The notes beneath the pieces are model-generated. The model saw only the letters and a program-made list of their open reading frames with translations, was not told the origin of the DNA and ran no database searches. This document shows, piece by piece, positions 26,201 to 35,766 of a stretch of 42,268 nt of DNA (position 1 is its first letter; the number at the start of each line of letters is the position of its first letter). The translations under genes were made by a program, and so were the position numbers. The DNA is from an uncultured Clostridia bacterium (GTDB lineage: Bacteria; Bacillota; Clostridia; Christensenellales; UBA1242): contig CALWEA010000010.1 in the NCBI GenBank assembly GCA_944376905.1, forward strand, positions 1-42,268. The letters run 5' to 3'.

Positions 26201-29200
26201 CAAAAACAGAATTTTCTTGAAAATATAATTCTCCCGTTTCAAATGTTTTATTATTCCAAAAATCACATAAAGAACTTGAAGACTTCCAAACTAAATGATA
26301 TCCTTCTGGAATATTGTTTGCATTTGGTAAGACAATAGAGGTATCTTCTATATTATAAGATATACTCTCAAATATTTGATTTGGGTCATAAAGATTTTCA
26401 AAATTAAATGTTATAGTAAAATCAACACAACTCCAAACTGCTATAAAAGATAAAGTTTGATTATTGTTATTTAAGCCCAATTCTATAGCAAAAGTTGAGG
26501 CGGTTTTAGATGTTCCCGCTTCATAAAAATCCTCTCGCCCCGAGTTGTTAATAATTTTCCAAGATATAATTTTATAACCATTTTTTAATATTTGATTATC
26601 ATATAATACAACTTCATCACTCGCACTAACATTTTTCTTCAAATCACTTTCAATAATACCATTTAATTTATAATTGTCTCCAACATCAAAAATTATATTA
26701 TAATGAAATTCCTCCCAAACAGCAGACAAAATAATTTCATCGCCAGCAACAAAAGAAACTCCAACTTCTTGCGTTATTCTATTTATTAAATCTTGAACAA
26801 AGTATTCAGTATCAAGTTGTAGAAAAATATTAGTACTAATAGTACCACCTAAATTTGCAGATTTAACCTGCACGTTCCAACGACTTAAAACATAAGAATC
26901 ACGATAAATACCTTGAATTGTTTGAGAAGATTCATCTATTATTGCTAAACCTTTTGTTACAATTTTTTCATCTGTTGAAATAATTTCATCGTCCCAACTT
27001 CCGCTTCCATTATTTGCAGAGTAGGATAACACATAACCATTACTATCCCAATTTGCAGTTAATACTAAATCTCCACTAACTTGTCCTTCTAACTCACCAA
27101 TATTTATAGATAGATTTCTTGTTGGTGTATTCAAAATATCTCCATTAGAACTAATATAAGTCCAACCAGTAAACAATGCTCCACTTTTAGAAATATTTGG
27201 CAAAGTTATTTGATGGTTTTGAAAATTATAAGAAGTAGGTAACGCATCAATAATGTCTTGTTCAACATCTTCTAATCCTTGATAAGTTATATTAAAATTT
27301 TGTTCTTGAAAAACAGGAGTTATAACAATCGTTGAACTATCAAGAACATCATAATTACTTCCAAGCATTGTACTAACACTAGTTTGAATATCATAAATAT
27401 TGCTAATTTTAATTAAATCGCTTCCAGAAGTTACTTTCCAATTTTTAAAAGTGTAATTTGAAGAAGGCGTTGCTTTAATATATGCAATATTATTAGCATT
27501 GCTTTTGACAATTAATAAAGAGGAATTTTCATTATTAATTGAATTTCCTATCTTTGCACTACCACCAATAATATTATCATTTATATTAATTTGAAATTGA
27601 GTTTTTTCAGTTATAACACTTATAACTTCTATTAGGGAAGAAGAATTGACATAAAAAGACTTTATTGAATTATTATCTTGTTTTGACAAATTTTTTAATT
27701 CAAAAACATCTTTTCCAATTTCTTTAACAATGCCATTAATAGTTATATTTTTTAATTTGTATCCATTTTGAATAGCGACATCAAAAACTTGAACTTTATT
27801 CATAGAAGAAGTTTCAACATTTTCGATTTCATCTATATACACATTTTCAATAGAAGCATTTTGGTCATTAATAATTTTACAATCAATATTTTGATTTATG
27901 TTCATATCTTCAATATTATTGAATAAAGGAGTAAATTTAGCAAAGATATTAACGCTTTTAAAATTACATTCACCATTACTAACATCATAATTTTTTCCAC
28001 TATAAGAAAAATCATTAAAATCTAAATAATACAAATCATTTTGTTTAGACAACTCATTTGTTAAATCACTATCAAAGTACCAACCAGAAAAAATATGATT
28101 AGATTTAATAGGATTTTCCAAAAAAATTTCATCAAATTGAGTTGAGTTTGAAGAAGATAAAAAATTTGTTGCACTATAAATAATCTTGTTATTAAAACCG
28201 CCACCATCAGTATGATAATTTATAAGAACAGGAATTGTTTCTTGAATGTTAAAAGGAATTATATTCCAAACATAATCAAAATAATAACCATCTAATGTTT
28301 CGAATTGCAATGTTAAAGTTAAAGGTTGATAAGCAAAATTACCATCTTTTTTACATAAAACTATATATAATAAACCACTAGAATACTGCCCAGATTGAGC
28401 AAAACTCAAATCATTATTTTGACAGATGTCATAAAGATTTTTTTCTTCTTGACTATTGAATAAAATTGAATAATCAATAATTTTACTATAATTTTCAAAT
28501 TCAATACATAAATTAGCACATTTTTTACTAATTCCCTCTACATTTGATAAATAAGAGGTAAACACATTATTAGATGAATTACTCGTTGACACACTTTGAT
28601 AATAATAATTATTATTTAAATCTTGCGTGTAAGCATATTCTATTTGAGCACCAGAGAAAACAACAAAAGATTTTATGTAAGTTTTATCAACAACTCCATC
28701 TCTATTTTTATCAACAAATAATTCAACATTATAAGTTCCTGGTTTAAGTGAATCATTTTTTGATTCTATGATAAATTGATTTTCATCATAATTTTGAGTC
28801 ATCAAAAATTGAGTTGTTATATCTTGATTGCTCCAAATAATATTTGAACTTATCAAACAATTATCCAAATTGCTAGGATAAGAATATGTTAAAGTGTTTT
28901 TATAATCAACATCTTTTGTATAATTAAAGATATCTTTTGTGAAATTTTGTTCTATAATGCTTTGATTATAATTAAAATTTGAATAATTTGTATTGCTTTC
29001 TTCAAGAACTAAATTTTGCAACTTATAAGCCTCAAAATTTTGTTGAGAAGTTTTTGTGAAATCATAAACATAACCATTATAAGTTATTGAAGTTATAATT
29101 GCCGATTGTTGATTGACATGACAATCTTCGTAAGGAACATAAAAATAGGAATAATTTTCACCCCAACTATTTTGACAAATCCAAGCACCATTATGACTGC

Positions 29201-30110
29201 CATTACTATCATTAACAACATAGTTATCGTCATATCCAACGATAGTAACTGCATGGTCCAAATCTAAAGAAGAATCTTGTCCAAAGATATAAGTTGTGTT
29301 ATAGTAAGGACTACTAGAATCAACTGATGTATTGGTTAAAAATCCACCACCAACACGAACACTAGTAAAAATAGGACCATACTCATAAAGATATGTTTTC
29401 ATTTTTTGCCAATATTCTTGTTTATTTATAACAGTTGTTAAATTAATCCATTCATAGTTAATATCACTAACTAAATCCTTAACTGCATAATTTTGATAAG
29501 AATTAAAATAATTAGAATAGTTATCTTCACCAATACTATAAACAACATCATAAGGCATGTCTGAATCTAAAACTAGCCCATTTGTATTAATAACATCCAT
29601 ATAATATTGATGATGACCGCCATCACCAATAACATACTTATTATTAAGAGAACGCAAAGCCAATGATATCCACGCCTCGCTAAAATTTAAGTAATCGCCA
29701 AAATTTTTAGCAATAAAAACTTCAAGCGTTTTATTTCCTGTAAAAGCCCAACAAAGCCCCATTCTGCCCTGGTCTTCAACTTTAATAAAATAATCATCAA
29801 CTAAATTGTAAGATGAAGGAATTTCAATATTTGGATAATTTTGAAAACCATTACTCTTAGAAGAAATTAATTTATTAGCATAATCAGTTTCTATTTGTTT
29901 TCCACCCAAAAAATATTGTCTATCATCAAGAACAACAAATTGATTTTCACTAGAATTATAATTGTTGTTTTCAGAATTAACAATAACAGAATTTTTAACA
30001 ACAGAATTAAAAGATAAATTAGAAGAAAAAATCGTGTTTACACAAAAAACCATAGAAACAGATATTAATAGTATTAAACTAAGCCATGATAAAATAAAAT
30101 GTTTTTTCAT
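23220..30110 (-). CDS. Giant surface papain-like (C1) cysteine protease with InlB-type repeats and C-terminal membrane anchor
   Basis: The protein is 2296 aa. An N-terminal hydrophobic segment (6-25) is a signal peptide. A C1A papain-like domain spans about 98-330 with a full set of residues: Gln114 for the oxyanion hole, Cys120 in GLCWAF, His286 in DHAVTIVGYD and Asn314 in QNSWG. A long beta-rich middle follows, then from about 630 onward a series of InlB/Listeria-Bacteroides-type repeats, each ending in an F-x-GW-like motif (FSGWYF, FTGWTY, FLGWNT, FIGWFY, FVGWFN, FVGWFD, FIGWIS, FVGWSL among about fourteen). Near 2227-2253 is a membrane helix, then a 43-residue Lys/Glu-rich tail that should be cytoplasmic and coiled. 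There is no LPXTG motif, so anchoring is by the membrane helix. AAAGGA precedes the ATG. A role in adhesion or host and microbial protein degradation is inference. Confidence 0.88.
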   Translation of the reverse strand: MKKHFILSWLSLILLISVSMVFCVNTIFSSNLSFNSVVKNSVIVNSENNNYNSSENQFVVLDDRQYFLGGKQIETDYANKLISSKSNGFQNYPNIEIPSSYNLVDDYFIKVEDQGRMGLCWAFTGNKTLEVFIAKNFGDYLNFSEAWISLALRSLNNKYVIGDGGHHQYYMDVINTNGLVLDSDMPYDVVYSIGEDNYSNYFNSYQNYAVKDLVSDINYEWINLTTVINKQEYWQKMKTYLYEYGPIFTSVRVGGGFLTNTSVDSSSPYYNTTYIFGQDSSLDLDHAVTIVGYDDNYVVNDSNGSHNGAWICQNSWGENYSYFYVPYEDCHVNQQSAIITSITYNGYVYDFTKTSQQNFEAYKLQNLVLEESNTNYSNFNYNQSIIEQNFTKDIFNYTKDVDYKNTLTYSYPSNLDNCLISSNIIWSNQDITTQFLMTQNYDENQFIIESKNDSLKPGTYNVELFVDKNRDGVVDKTYIKSFVVFSGAQIEYAYTQDLNNNYYYQSVSTSNSSNNVFTSYLSNVEGISKKCANLCIEFENYSKIIDYSILFNSQEEKNLYDICQNNDLSFAQSGQYSSGLLYIVLCKKDGNFAYQPLTLTLQFETLDGYYFDYVWNIIPFNIQETIPVLINYHTDGGGFNNKIIYSATNFLSSSNSTQFDEIFLENPIKSNHIFSGWYFDSDLTNELSKQNDLYYLDFNDFSYSGKNYDVSNGECNFKSVNIFAKFTPLFNNIEDMNINQNIDCKIINDQNASIENVYIDEIENVETSSMNKVQVFDVAIQNGYKLKNITINGIVKEIGKDVFELKNLSKQDNNSIKSFYVNSSSLIEVISVITEKTQFQININDNIIGGSAKIGNSINNENSSLLIVKSNANNIAYIKATPSSNYTFKNWKVTSGSDLIKISNIYDIQTSVSTMLGSNYDVLDSSTIVITPVFQEQNFNITYQGLEDVEQDIIDALPTSYNFQNHQITLPNISKSGALFTGWTYISSNGDILNTPTRNLSINIGELEGQVSGDLVLTANWDSNGYVLSYSANNGSGSWDDEIISTDEKIVTKGLAIIDESSQTIQGIYRDSYVLSRWNVQVKSANLGGTISTNIFLQLDTEYFVQDLINRITQEVGVSFVAGDEIILSAVWEEFHYNIIFDVGDNYKLNGIIESDLKKNVSASDEVVLYDNQILKNGYKIISWKIINNSGREDFYEAGTSKTASTFAIELGLNNNNQTLSFIAVWSCVDFTITFNFENLYDPNQIFESISYNIEDTSIVLPNANNIPEGYHLVWKSSSSLCDFWNNKTFETGELYFQENSVFENVELSGEIIPNQYQIYYITDEDARIINQDKLNLINIKINYSNDENFTFASFETLSQIFEKDFYYISGLEVNGVMFEMGENFLIADLVTIAELTQQNNQIIEINVLWTSVSFNINYYVDFGKGEGYEKIEPLLYTLPITHTYDKKTDLPLISTDDESKEFSGWHLEEKLEILEFLDAKQFTTDITLYGEFKTKILTITFYDDNGEYLKHTEIEYGKTYNVEDFIPQKEATVDKIFEFDAWFDGVGAEAQKITDFVIYEDVNYFAHFNEVIRQYTVTFYNDLGEIINFLQIEYGQNALNYKPTEIPTRPNTPTNSFTFLGWNTDKLANEPLQECLVNGEIQLYPIFLAVELKYSLWLYDDNKSDILISKPSSFSFNSTIDLTGADYIPDISFKNDVQFTYSFIGWFYEEDLTNDYGLTLDKSKKVTSLTIKGDTKLYAQYERKINNYKINLYYNNFETNSLVEYQISYDMTTTSIINKEYGSSFDIKSIIGETVYPNKEIGYNYDFVGWFNSSSPLESDIPLQSFIVEKDCNIYAVFTKSPIKIIYTFWNDDGSEVARYDFSNLNSQQVPNYNDGYFGKESISIIQSGTQQKPIYIDTYNLSNYQTLANNYIFVGWFDKPITEKDGTEIPITELTFTNIQEEIKLYAWFDEQVRQYEIQFYDVNNNIIKLPGQSTSFDYNSTIDLSYFDLTTPTKEQTYQYTYTFSCWCYDKDLKKEIQDNKIVINEDSLENGKINLYPKFTEELRIYTIRFYQPNSNELLYETYGYYGSFVAYMGNEPTKTADNYFTYNFIGWISDADDSELIEKGKQIPVRAVSSLQNEAENTYRPFFKPIAIPYILTLKIDNQTYKKITYTYNDQINFNESMFKIKKDATNNTRYIFVGWSLNQTANPENTQEILSNLQIQQNTTVFAIFKEVPYIALNDETVTTILIICGIGMVLVLLSVVVTTAVVKKSSMNNSKKTNDKIQEIREKQAMLKKEREELERKINERKNKK

Positions 30111-30176
30111 AAAAAAATCCTTTTAAAAATAAATTAAAAAAGTTAAACAATAAACTTATTAGTTAAAGACAACAAA

Positions 30177-30205
30177 GGTATAATAAGTAAAGGAATAATT
30201 TACAA
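30177..30205 (-). promoter_or_regulatory. Probable promoter of the giant protease gene
   Basis: On the minus strand, TTGTAA (30205-30200) and TATACC (30182-30177) are 17 nt apart. The start would be near 30170, 60 nt before the ATG. The 30206-30574 stretch shows nothing else I can name. Confidence 0.4.
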
Positions 30206-30574
30206 GTATCGTTAACAAAATGATTATGTAGAAAATATACTTTTTTAGTTTAATGTAATTAAGTTATAATATTTTTAATTAATAAAACACTTACTAACAT
30301 AAAAAGTTATTATAATAATTTTATAACTTGCAATAAACAAAAACTTACAAAATTTTTTGTTTATATTATTAAGTGTAATACACAATATAATATACAATTT
30401 TAAAAGAAGTTTTGCAACAAAAATTGCCAAAATACACATTATTTATAAATTTTATTCAATATACCAACATATTAGTTTAAATAATATAAAATACAAACTT
30501 TCTAATTACAATTTATATTGTGTTATTCGATATAATGAAATCTTTAAAATAAAATATATGCAAAAAAATATAAA

Positions 30575-30617
30575 AATAAAAAAAGCATTTCATTATTTGT
30601 ATTAATAAATGCTTTTT
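30575..30617. terminator. Terminator after the cupin gene, symmetrical
   Basis: AAAAAGCATTT (30580-30590) and AAATGCTTTTT (30607-30617) form an 11-bp stem with a 16-nt loop. T-rich sequence follows on the minus strand, the direction of the cupin gene that ends at 30656, and shorter T-rich sequence on the plus strand. Confidence 0.75.
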
Positions 30618-30655
30618 ATTAATAAGTGAATTAAAATAATATGAATAATAAATTT

Positions 30656-31078
30656 TTATTCTGCTAAATCCGCATCAAATTTTGTTTTATGAACAGTTCC
30701 TATTGGATGTTGAGGCGGTGCGTAAATTGAATATAATTTTAATGGTATTTTTTGTTGATTGATAATATTATGATAAGTTCCAGCCGGAATTAATATAGCG
30801 TAATCAGGATTGGCATCACCAATAAATTTAACATCTTGCTTGGTTTTACCCATATAAACAGAAGCAACTCCATATTCTATTCTTAAAAACTGGTCTAAAT
30901 TTTCATGAATTTCTAATCCAATTTCTCCACCAGGTGGAATAGACATAACTGTTACTTGTAAATATTCACCTGTCCAAATCGCGCGACGAAAAAAATTGTT
31001 GCCACATGTTTCTTTGTGTATATTAATTAATGCTGGAACACCGCCTAAATCATAACCTTGTTCTCTTTGTATGTACAT
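30656..31078 (-). CDS. Single-domain cupin protein
   Basis: The protein is 140 aa. I chose the ATG at 31078 because AAGAGG lies about 6 nt upstream; a GTG two codons earlier is part of that site. The cupin motif 1 region is PPGGEIGLEIHENLDQFL followed by R-I-E-Y-G, and motif 2 is ILIPAGTYHNI. HENLDQ replaces the common HxHxxxE, so metal ligands may be His, Glu or Gln. Similar small proteins are common in Clostridia, some annotated as mannose-6-phosphate isomerase-like. No substrate can be assigned. No membrane segment; cytosolic. Confidence 0.85.
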   Translation of the reverse strand: MYIQREQGYDLGGVPALINIHKETCGNNFFRRAIWTGEYLQVTVMSIPPGGEIGLEIHENLDQFLRIEYGVASVYMGKTKQDVKFIGDANPDYAILIPAGTYHNIINQQKIPLKLYSIYAPPQHPIGTVHKTKFDADLAE

Positions 31079-31311
31079 AAACACCTCTTAATGAAATTAA
31101 ACACATATATATGCTATGACATTAAAATGTATTATGTTAATAAAACTTTAAAATAATAATTTTTAAACTTAAAAAACAAAATAAAATTATTTTTAAAATT
31201 ATCTTATTTATTACTTTTATAAATAACTTTCAAATATTTATAAAAAGTTATCAGTCTTTTTAATTGAAAAAGAAAAGTTTTTCCAACAATTTTAATCAAT
31301 TTAATTTATTT

Positions 31312-32016
31312 TTAACTAATTTGATTATTGATTTGTTTTTTATCATTGTAAAGTATAGAATGAGCAAGCAAAAATTCTGCTGTATAATAAGTTGTTAAAC
31401 AAAGTATTCCAAATAAAGAATAATCAAATATCATGATGTTTAAAATGGAAAAAATATTAAAAAGTAGCATTAAATCAGAAAAGGCAAATAAAACACTTCC
31501 CAATAAAATTAAAAGATTTTGTTTGTTTTTTAATTGAATATAATTGGCAACTGCCTTACTTAACATCATAGAAATAATAAAGGCATAAATAATGCATAAC
31601 ACCTCCATAACAATACTTTCAAAATTAAAAATAGGAACAAATAAAATTAAAATTAGAATGAATATAAATATAATCATTCCTGTCAACAAATCATTTAACT
31701 TAAACTTTATTAAACATGAATATGAACAAAAGAAAAAAATATGTCCAACAGCAAACAACAACGCACCAATAATAAAATTTATTTCTAAAACTATATCTCC
31801 TAAACAAGCAAAAATTAAAGCAATTAAAATAATAACTTTGAATTTTAATTGATTTTTTTCAAAGTTTGTCAACAAAACATTTATAAGACCAATAGAAACA
31901 AATATTAAACTTGCAACAGCTTTAATCCAAGTATAGTCAAAAAGCATATACAAAACGGTTGCTATTGCCAAAGGAAAAATTAAAATAAAATTTACTCCAT
32001 AAATTTTATTTTTCAT
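31312..32016 (-). CDS. YhhN/TMEM86 family membrane protein
   Basis: The protein is 234 aa with about eight membrane helices filling almost the whole length. Family marks are ACLGDIVLE near residue 70, FAVGHIFFF near 90, and FAFSDLMLLF in the sixth or seventh helix, giving the conserved intramembrane Asp residues. Eukaryotic members are lysoplasmalogenases; bacterial YhhN function is less clear. GGGGAT precedes the ATG. It lies 50 nt after the aldehyde dehydrogenase stop on the same strand, so co-transcription with the dehydrogenase pair is possible. A link through aldehydes released from plasmalogen-type lipids would be consistent but is speculative. Confidence 0.85.
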   Translation of the reverse strand: MKNKIYGVNFILIFPLAIATVLYMLFDYTWIKAVASLIFVSIGLINVLLTNFEKNQLKFKVIILIALIFACLGDIVLEINFIIGALLFAVGHIFFFCSYSCLIKFKLNDLLTGMIIFIFILILILFVPIFNFESIVMEVLCIIYAFIISMMLSKAVANYIQLKNKQNLLILLGSVLFAFSDLMLLFNIFSILNIMIFDYSLFGILCLTTYYTAEFLLAHSILYNDKKQINNQIS

Positions 32017-32065
32017 ATTGAATATCCCCTACTATAAATATTTTTACCACATTTATTTTAAAAAA

Positions 32066-33463
32066 TTATTTTAAAAATTTTCTTATAAGCCATTTTTTAA
32101 ATTTACCAATAGGCTGATATCTAAAAGGCAAGTCTATTCGAGTTGACCTTTTAACAATACTTTTAAAATGCGTGAAAGTTTCAAAACCAAATTTACCATG
32201 ATAAGCACCCATACCACTATGTTTTATACCCCCAAAAGGCAAATTTGAATTAGCAATATGAATAACTGTATCGTTAATACATCCACCACCAAAATCGCAA
32301 TAATTTTCAACTTTTTGTTGATTTATTTTTGAGTTTGAAAAAATGTATAATGCCAGAGGTTTTGTTAATTTATTGTTTATATTAAAAATTGCTTCATCTA
32401 AATTTTCAAAAGTAACTATTGGAAGAATAGGTCCAAAAATTTCTTCTTTCATAACCTTATCATCAAAAGTAGCATTTAGAATAGTTGGTTCTATTTTTAA
32501 AGAAGAATTGTCCGTTTTTCCACCAAAAGCAATATTGTCTTTAGTTATAAAACTTTTCATAGCGTCAAATTGTTTTTGATTAATCATTTTGGGAAAATTA
32601 GGATTTTTTAAAGGGTGAGTTGAATATTGTTTAACAATTTCTTTTTCAATTTCAAGAATTAATTGGTCTTTTATTTTTTTATCACAATAAACAAAATCAG
32701 GAGCAACACAAGTTTGACCCGCATTTAAAAATTTACCAAAAACAATTCTCTTCGCAGATAATGGAACATTAGCAGTTTCATCAACAATACAAGGACTTTT
32801 ACCACCCATTTCAAGAGTAACAGGAGTAAAATGTTCTGCGGCCTTTTTTAAAACAATTTCTCCAACGCGAGTACTACCTGTATAAAAAATATAATCAAAA
32901 TCCAATTCCAATAATTGAGTTGCAACATCTCGACCACCCAAGACAACATCAACACAACCTCGTTCAAATGTTTCATCAACCAATTTTTTAATAAACTGGC
33001 TAACATTTGGAGAAAATTCACTAGACCTCAGAATAACAGAATTACCTGCACTTATAGCATCAATAATAGGAATAAGGGAAAGCATAAAAGGATAATTCCA
33101 AGGACTTAAAACAAAAACGACACCATAAGGACATTTTTTTATATAACTTTTTGAAGGAAAATTACTAATAGCGGAAGAAATTTTTTGAGGTTTAGCATAT
33201 TTTTTTATGTGTTTCAACATATGAGAAATTTCTTCTAAAACGAGTCCAATCTCACACATATAACTTTCTTCAGGACTTTTATTTAAGTCTTTTTGAAGAG
33301 CGTCGCATAATTCTTTTTCATATTTAAGAATATTTGCTTTTAATTTTTTTAATATATCAATTCTATAATTAATATTGAGAGATTTTCTAGACGCAACAAA
33401 TTTTTTTTGAAGTTCAAAAACACTAATTATGTTATTATCAATTTTATTTTCCATTTCATCCAT
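32066..33463 (-). CDS. NAD(P)-dependent aldehyde dehydrogenase
   Basis: The protein is 465 aa. The catalytic Cys252 is in FLNAGQTCVAPD, the general base Glu218 in VTLEMGGKSPC, and the cofactor motif TGSTRVG is at 195-201 with PWNYPF near 121. Length and motif wording match the class 3 or YwdH-like group that oxidises medium- to long-chain or aromatic aldehydes. Its start overlaps the end of the upstream alcohol dehydrogenase gene by 8 nt, and its ribosome binding site (GAGGTG) lies within that gene, so the two are translationally coupled. Together they would interconvert alcohol, aldehyde and acid. Confidence 0.95.
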   Translation of the reverse strand: MDEMENKIDNNIISVFELQKKFVASRKSLNINYRIDILKKLKANILKYEKELCDALQKDLNKSPEESYMCEIGLVLEEISHMLKHIKKYAKPQKISSAISNFPSKSYIKKCPYGVVFVLSPWNYPFMLSLIPIIDAISAGNSVILRSSEFSPNVSQFIKKLVDETFERGCVDVVLGGRDVATQLLELDFDYIFYTGSTRVGEIVLKKAAEHFTPVTLEMGGKSPCIVDETANVPLSAKRIVFGKFLNAGQTCVAPDFVYCDKKIKDQLILEIEKEIVKQYSTHPLKNPNFPKMINQKQFDAMKSFITKDNIAFGGKTDNSSLKIEPTILNATFDDKVMKEEIFGPILPIVTFENLDEAIFNINNKLTKPLALYIFSNSKINQQKVENYCDFGGGCINDTVIHIANSNLPFGGIKHSGMGAYHGKFGFETFTHFKSIVKRSTRIDLPFRYQPIGKFKKWLIRKFLK

Positions 33464-34652
33464 TTTTCACCTCATAATAAATATCTTCAAGTTGCTTAGC
33501 AGAATATATAACTGGAACAGGATATAAAGGATTGGCTTCTTTTTCTGCAATTAATGCTAATTCTGGAATATCTTCTTCTTTTATATCATGAATAGTTGTT
33601 CCAATGTTCATTAAATCATTCATATCTTCAATCTTTTCAATAAAAATTTTTGCACCAACTTCTTTAGGAGTTTTTTCATCAAATAGATTTGCATACCTTC
33701 CCAATTCCCATAATTTTTTATATATTTTTTTGCCGTATTTACGCAAAACACAAGGTAAAATAATTGCATTAGCAAAACCATGTGCTGTGTTATACTTGCC
33801 ACCTAAAGAATGTGCAATTGCGTGAACATATCCAACATAAGATTTTGTAAAAGCAAGTCCTGCCTTGTAAGAAGCATTTAACATGTTTTCTCTTGCTTGA
33901 AAATTATGTGGGTTATTATAACACTCTAAAAGATTTTCAAAAATTAATTTAACTGCTTGCAAAGCATATAATTTTGTTTGTTTTGTACAACTATTACCAA
34001 TGTATGCCTCAATGGCATGCGTTAAAGCGTCCATACCTGTTGTTGCTGTTATTTGTTTAGGCAAGTTTAGAATCAAATTAGCGTCTAAAATGGCATACTT
34101 TGGAATCAAACAAAAATCATTAATTGCATATTTATGTCGAGTTTGACTATCTACAATAACACTTGCAAGTGTTGTTTCACTTCCCGTTCCCGCTGTTGTT
34201 GGAATAGCAACAAGTGTTGGTAGTTTTTTTCTAACTTTTAAAACCCCTTTTAGTTTAGATAAAGATTTTTTTGGCTTGACAACTCTTACACCTAACGCTT
34301 TTGCCAAATCTATTGATGAACCGCCTCCAAAACCAATTATCATATCACAATTATTTTCGCAATACACTTTATAAGCATCTTCGACATTATCAGTTGTCGG
34401 ATTTGCAACAACTTCATCAAAAACAATCAAATTTAAATTATTAACTTGAAAAATATTTTTCAAATTATCAATTAACCCTAACCCACTAACACCTTTATCA
34501 GTAACAAGAATTGTATTGGAGTTATCTTTAACCAATTTAATCAAATCTTGATAATTTTTTAAAAGTTTTGGTTCTCTATAAGGTAAAATAGGAATCATTA
34601 GTTTAAAAGATTTTTGAAATAACCTATAATACATTTTTTTAAGTATATTCAT
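33456..34652 (-). CDS. Iron-containing alcohol dehydrogenase
   Basis: The protein is 398 aa of the group III (iron) family. The NAD(P)-binding GGGSS is at 109-113, PTTAGTGSE at 151-159, and the metal ligands are D208, H212, H277 and H291, in DALTHAIEAY, HAIAHSLGG and TAHGFANAI. All four ligands are present. Substrate cannot be read from sequence. The GGAGGG site is unusually far (about 14 nt) from the ATG. Coupled to the aldehyde dehydrogenase gene. Confidence 0.95.
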   Translation of the reverse strand: MNILKKMYYRLFQKSFKLMIPILPYREPKLLKNYQDLIKLVKDNSNTILVTDKGVSGLGLIDNLKNIFQVNNLNLIVFDEVVANPTTDNVEDAYKVYCENNCDMIIGFGGGSSIDLAKALGVRVVKPKKSLSKLKGVLKVRKKLPTLVAIPTTAGTGSETTLASVIVDSQTRHKYAINDFCLIPKYAILDANLILNLPKQITATTGMDALTHAIEAYIGNSCTKQTKLYALQAVKLIFENLLECYNNPHNFQARENMLNASYKAGLAFTKSYVGYVHAIAHSLGGKYNTAHGFANAIILPCVLRKYGKKIYKKLWELGRYANLFDEKTPKEVGAKIFIEKIEDMNDLMNIGTTIHDIKEEDIPELALIAEKEANPLYPVPVIYSAKQLEDIYYEVKNG

Positions 34653-34725
34653 AATATCTACATTTCCCTCCTATTAAAATTTAGACAATAATAAATGACA
34701 ATATCGATAACAAATAATCCAATCT

Positions 34726-34754
34726 ATTATAAATCAATATTGTTCATACATCAA
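34726..34754 (-). promoter_or_regulatory. Promoter of the alcohol/aldehyde dehydrogenase operon
   Basis: On the minus strand, TTGATG (34754-34749) and a perfect TATAAT (34731-34726) have a 17-nt spacer. It begins just after the degV stop. The start should be near 34719. Confidence 0.65.
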
Positions 34755-34760
34755 TCAATA

Positions 34761-35615
34761 TTAAATCTTTTTTCCATAAAAAGCAACTGCTATTGCGCCA
34801 GGACCTGCATGAGTTCCAATAGTTGAACCAATATTATAAGTTGGAACTTTGTCGGTATGATTTTCCCAAATAAATTTACTATCAATTAAATATTTTTGTA
34901 ACAAATCATCATTTAAACCAGAATAAGCAGTTGCATACGGCAATTCAAAATCAATACCACCAGTTTTTTCAATCAACTGATTTAACAAATTGTTTCCTTT
35001 TTTTGACCCCATTGCTTTTCCAATAAGTTTAACTTCACCATCAACAATAGCAATAACAGGTTTTATATTCATTATTTCACCAGCAAAAGCTTTAACAGCA
35101 GAAATTCTGCCACCTTTTTGTAAATATTTTAAAGTGTTAAGTAATGCTAAAAGGTGAATATTGTGCTTTTTATTATTTAATTCATTAACAATTTCTTGTA
35201 AAGATAAATTTTTTTCAATTAATCTTAGCGCCAAAAGAACTAAAAGCCTTTCTGCGACACAAACATTTAAACTATCAACAACTTGAACTTTTCCGTTATA
35301 TTTTTCTGATGCTTTTTGAGCGGCATTAAATGTTCCACTTAATTTAGATGACATAGTAATACACAAAACTTCGAACCCTTCTTCAATTAAACGATTAAAA
35401 ACTTCATCAAATCTAAATTCATTAATCAAACTTGTTTTAGGAATTTCAGAACTTTCAATTAACTTTTCATAAAATTGCCTATAAGACAAATTTACACCAT
35501 CTAAAAAAATATCTTCACCAAACCCAATTTCCATTGATATCATTTCTATATTTAATTTTTTTGCTTCTTCTAAATCTATATCACTTGCTGAATCAACTAA
35601 TATTTTAATTTTCAT
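34761..35615 (-). CDS. DegV family fatty-acid-binding protein
   Basis: The protein is 284 aa. ILVDSASDIDLEEAKKL at the start, PKTSLINEFRFDEVF, TMSSKLSGTFNAAQ, NTLKYLQKGGRIS and GSTIGTHAGPGAIAVAF at the C-terminus match DegV/FakB, including the serines and the terminal HAGPGA loop that hold the fatty acid carboxylate. FakB proteins present exogenous fatty acids to FakA kinase for acyl-phosphate formation. A full FakA is not in this window. AAAGGAAA precedes the ATG. Confidence 0.93.
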   Translation of the reverse strand: MKIKILVDSASDIDLEEAKKLNIEMISMEIGFGEDIFLDGVNLSYRQFYEKLIESSEIPKTSLINEFRFDEVFNRLIEEGFEVLCITMSSKLSGTFNAAQKASEKYNGKVQVVDSLNVCVAERLLVLLALRLIEKNLSLQEIVNELNNKKHNIHLLALLNTLKYLQKGGRISAVKAFAGEIMNIKPVIAIVDGEVKLIGKAMGSKKGNNLLNQLIEKTGGIDFELPYATAYSGLNDDLLQKYLIDSKFIWENHTDKVPTYNIGSTIGTHAGPGAIAVAFYGKKI

Positions 35616-35766
35616 TATTATTTCCTTTTTTTATTAATTTTATTATTATTTTTTTATTTTTATTATTATTTCATTATTTTTAACATTGTTGTATTATTTT
35701 ATGAATTACTATGTAAAAAACAAAGCGTTTAAAAAAATTTAAAACTAAATAAAAATAAACAAATTA

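Noticed and set aside
30357..30605. Plus-strand 82-aa reading frame
   Set aside because: Composition is A/T noise (Ile, Lys, Tyr, Asn), there is no ribosome binding site, and its 3' end lies in the cupin terminator.
30656..34652. A plasmalogen breakdown operon (YhhN plus aldehyde and alcohol dehydrogenases)
   Set aside because: Bacterial YhhN function is not settled and the dehydrogenase substrates cannot be read from sequence. The idea is only noted as possible.
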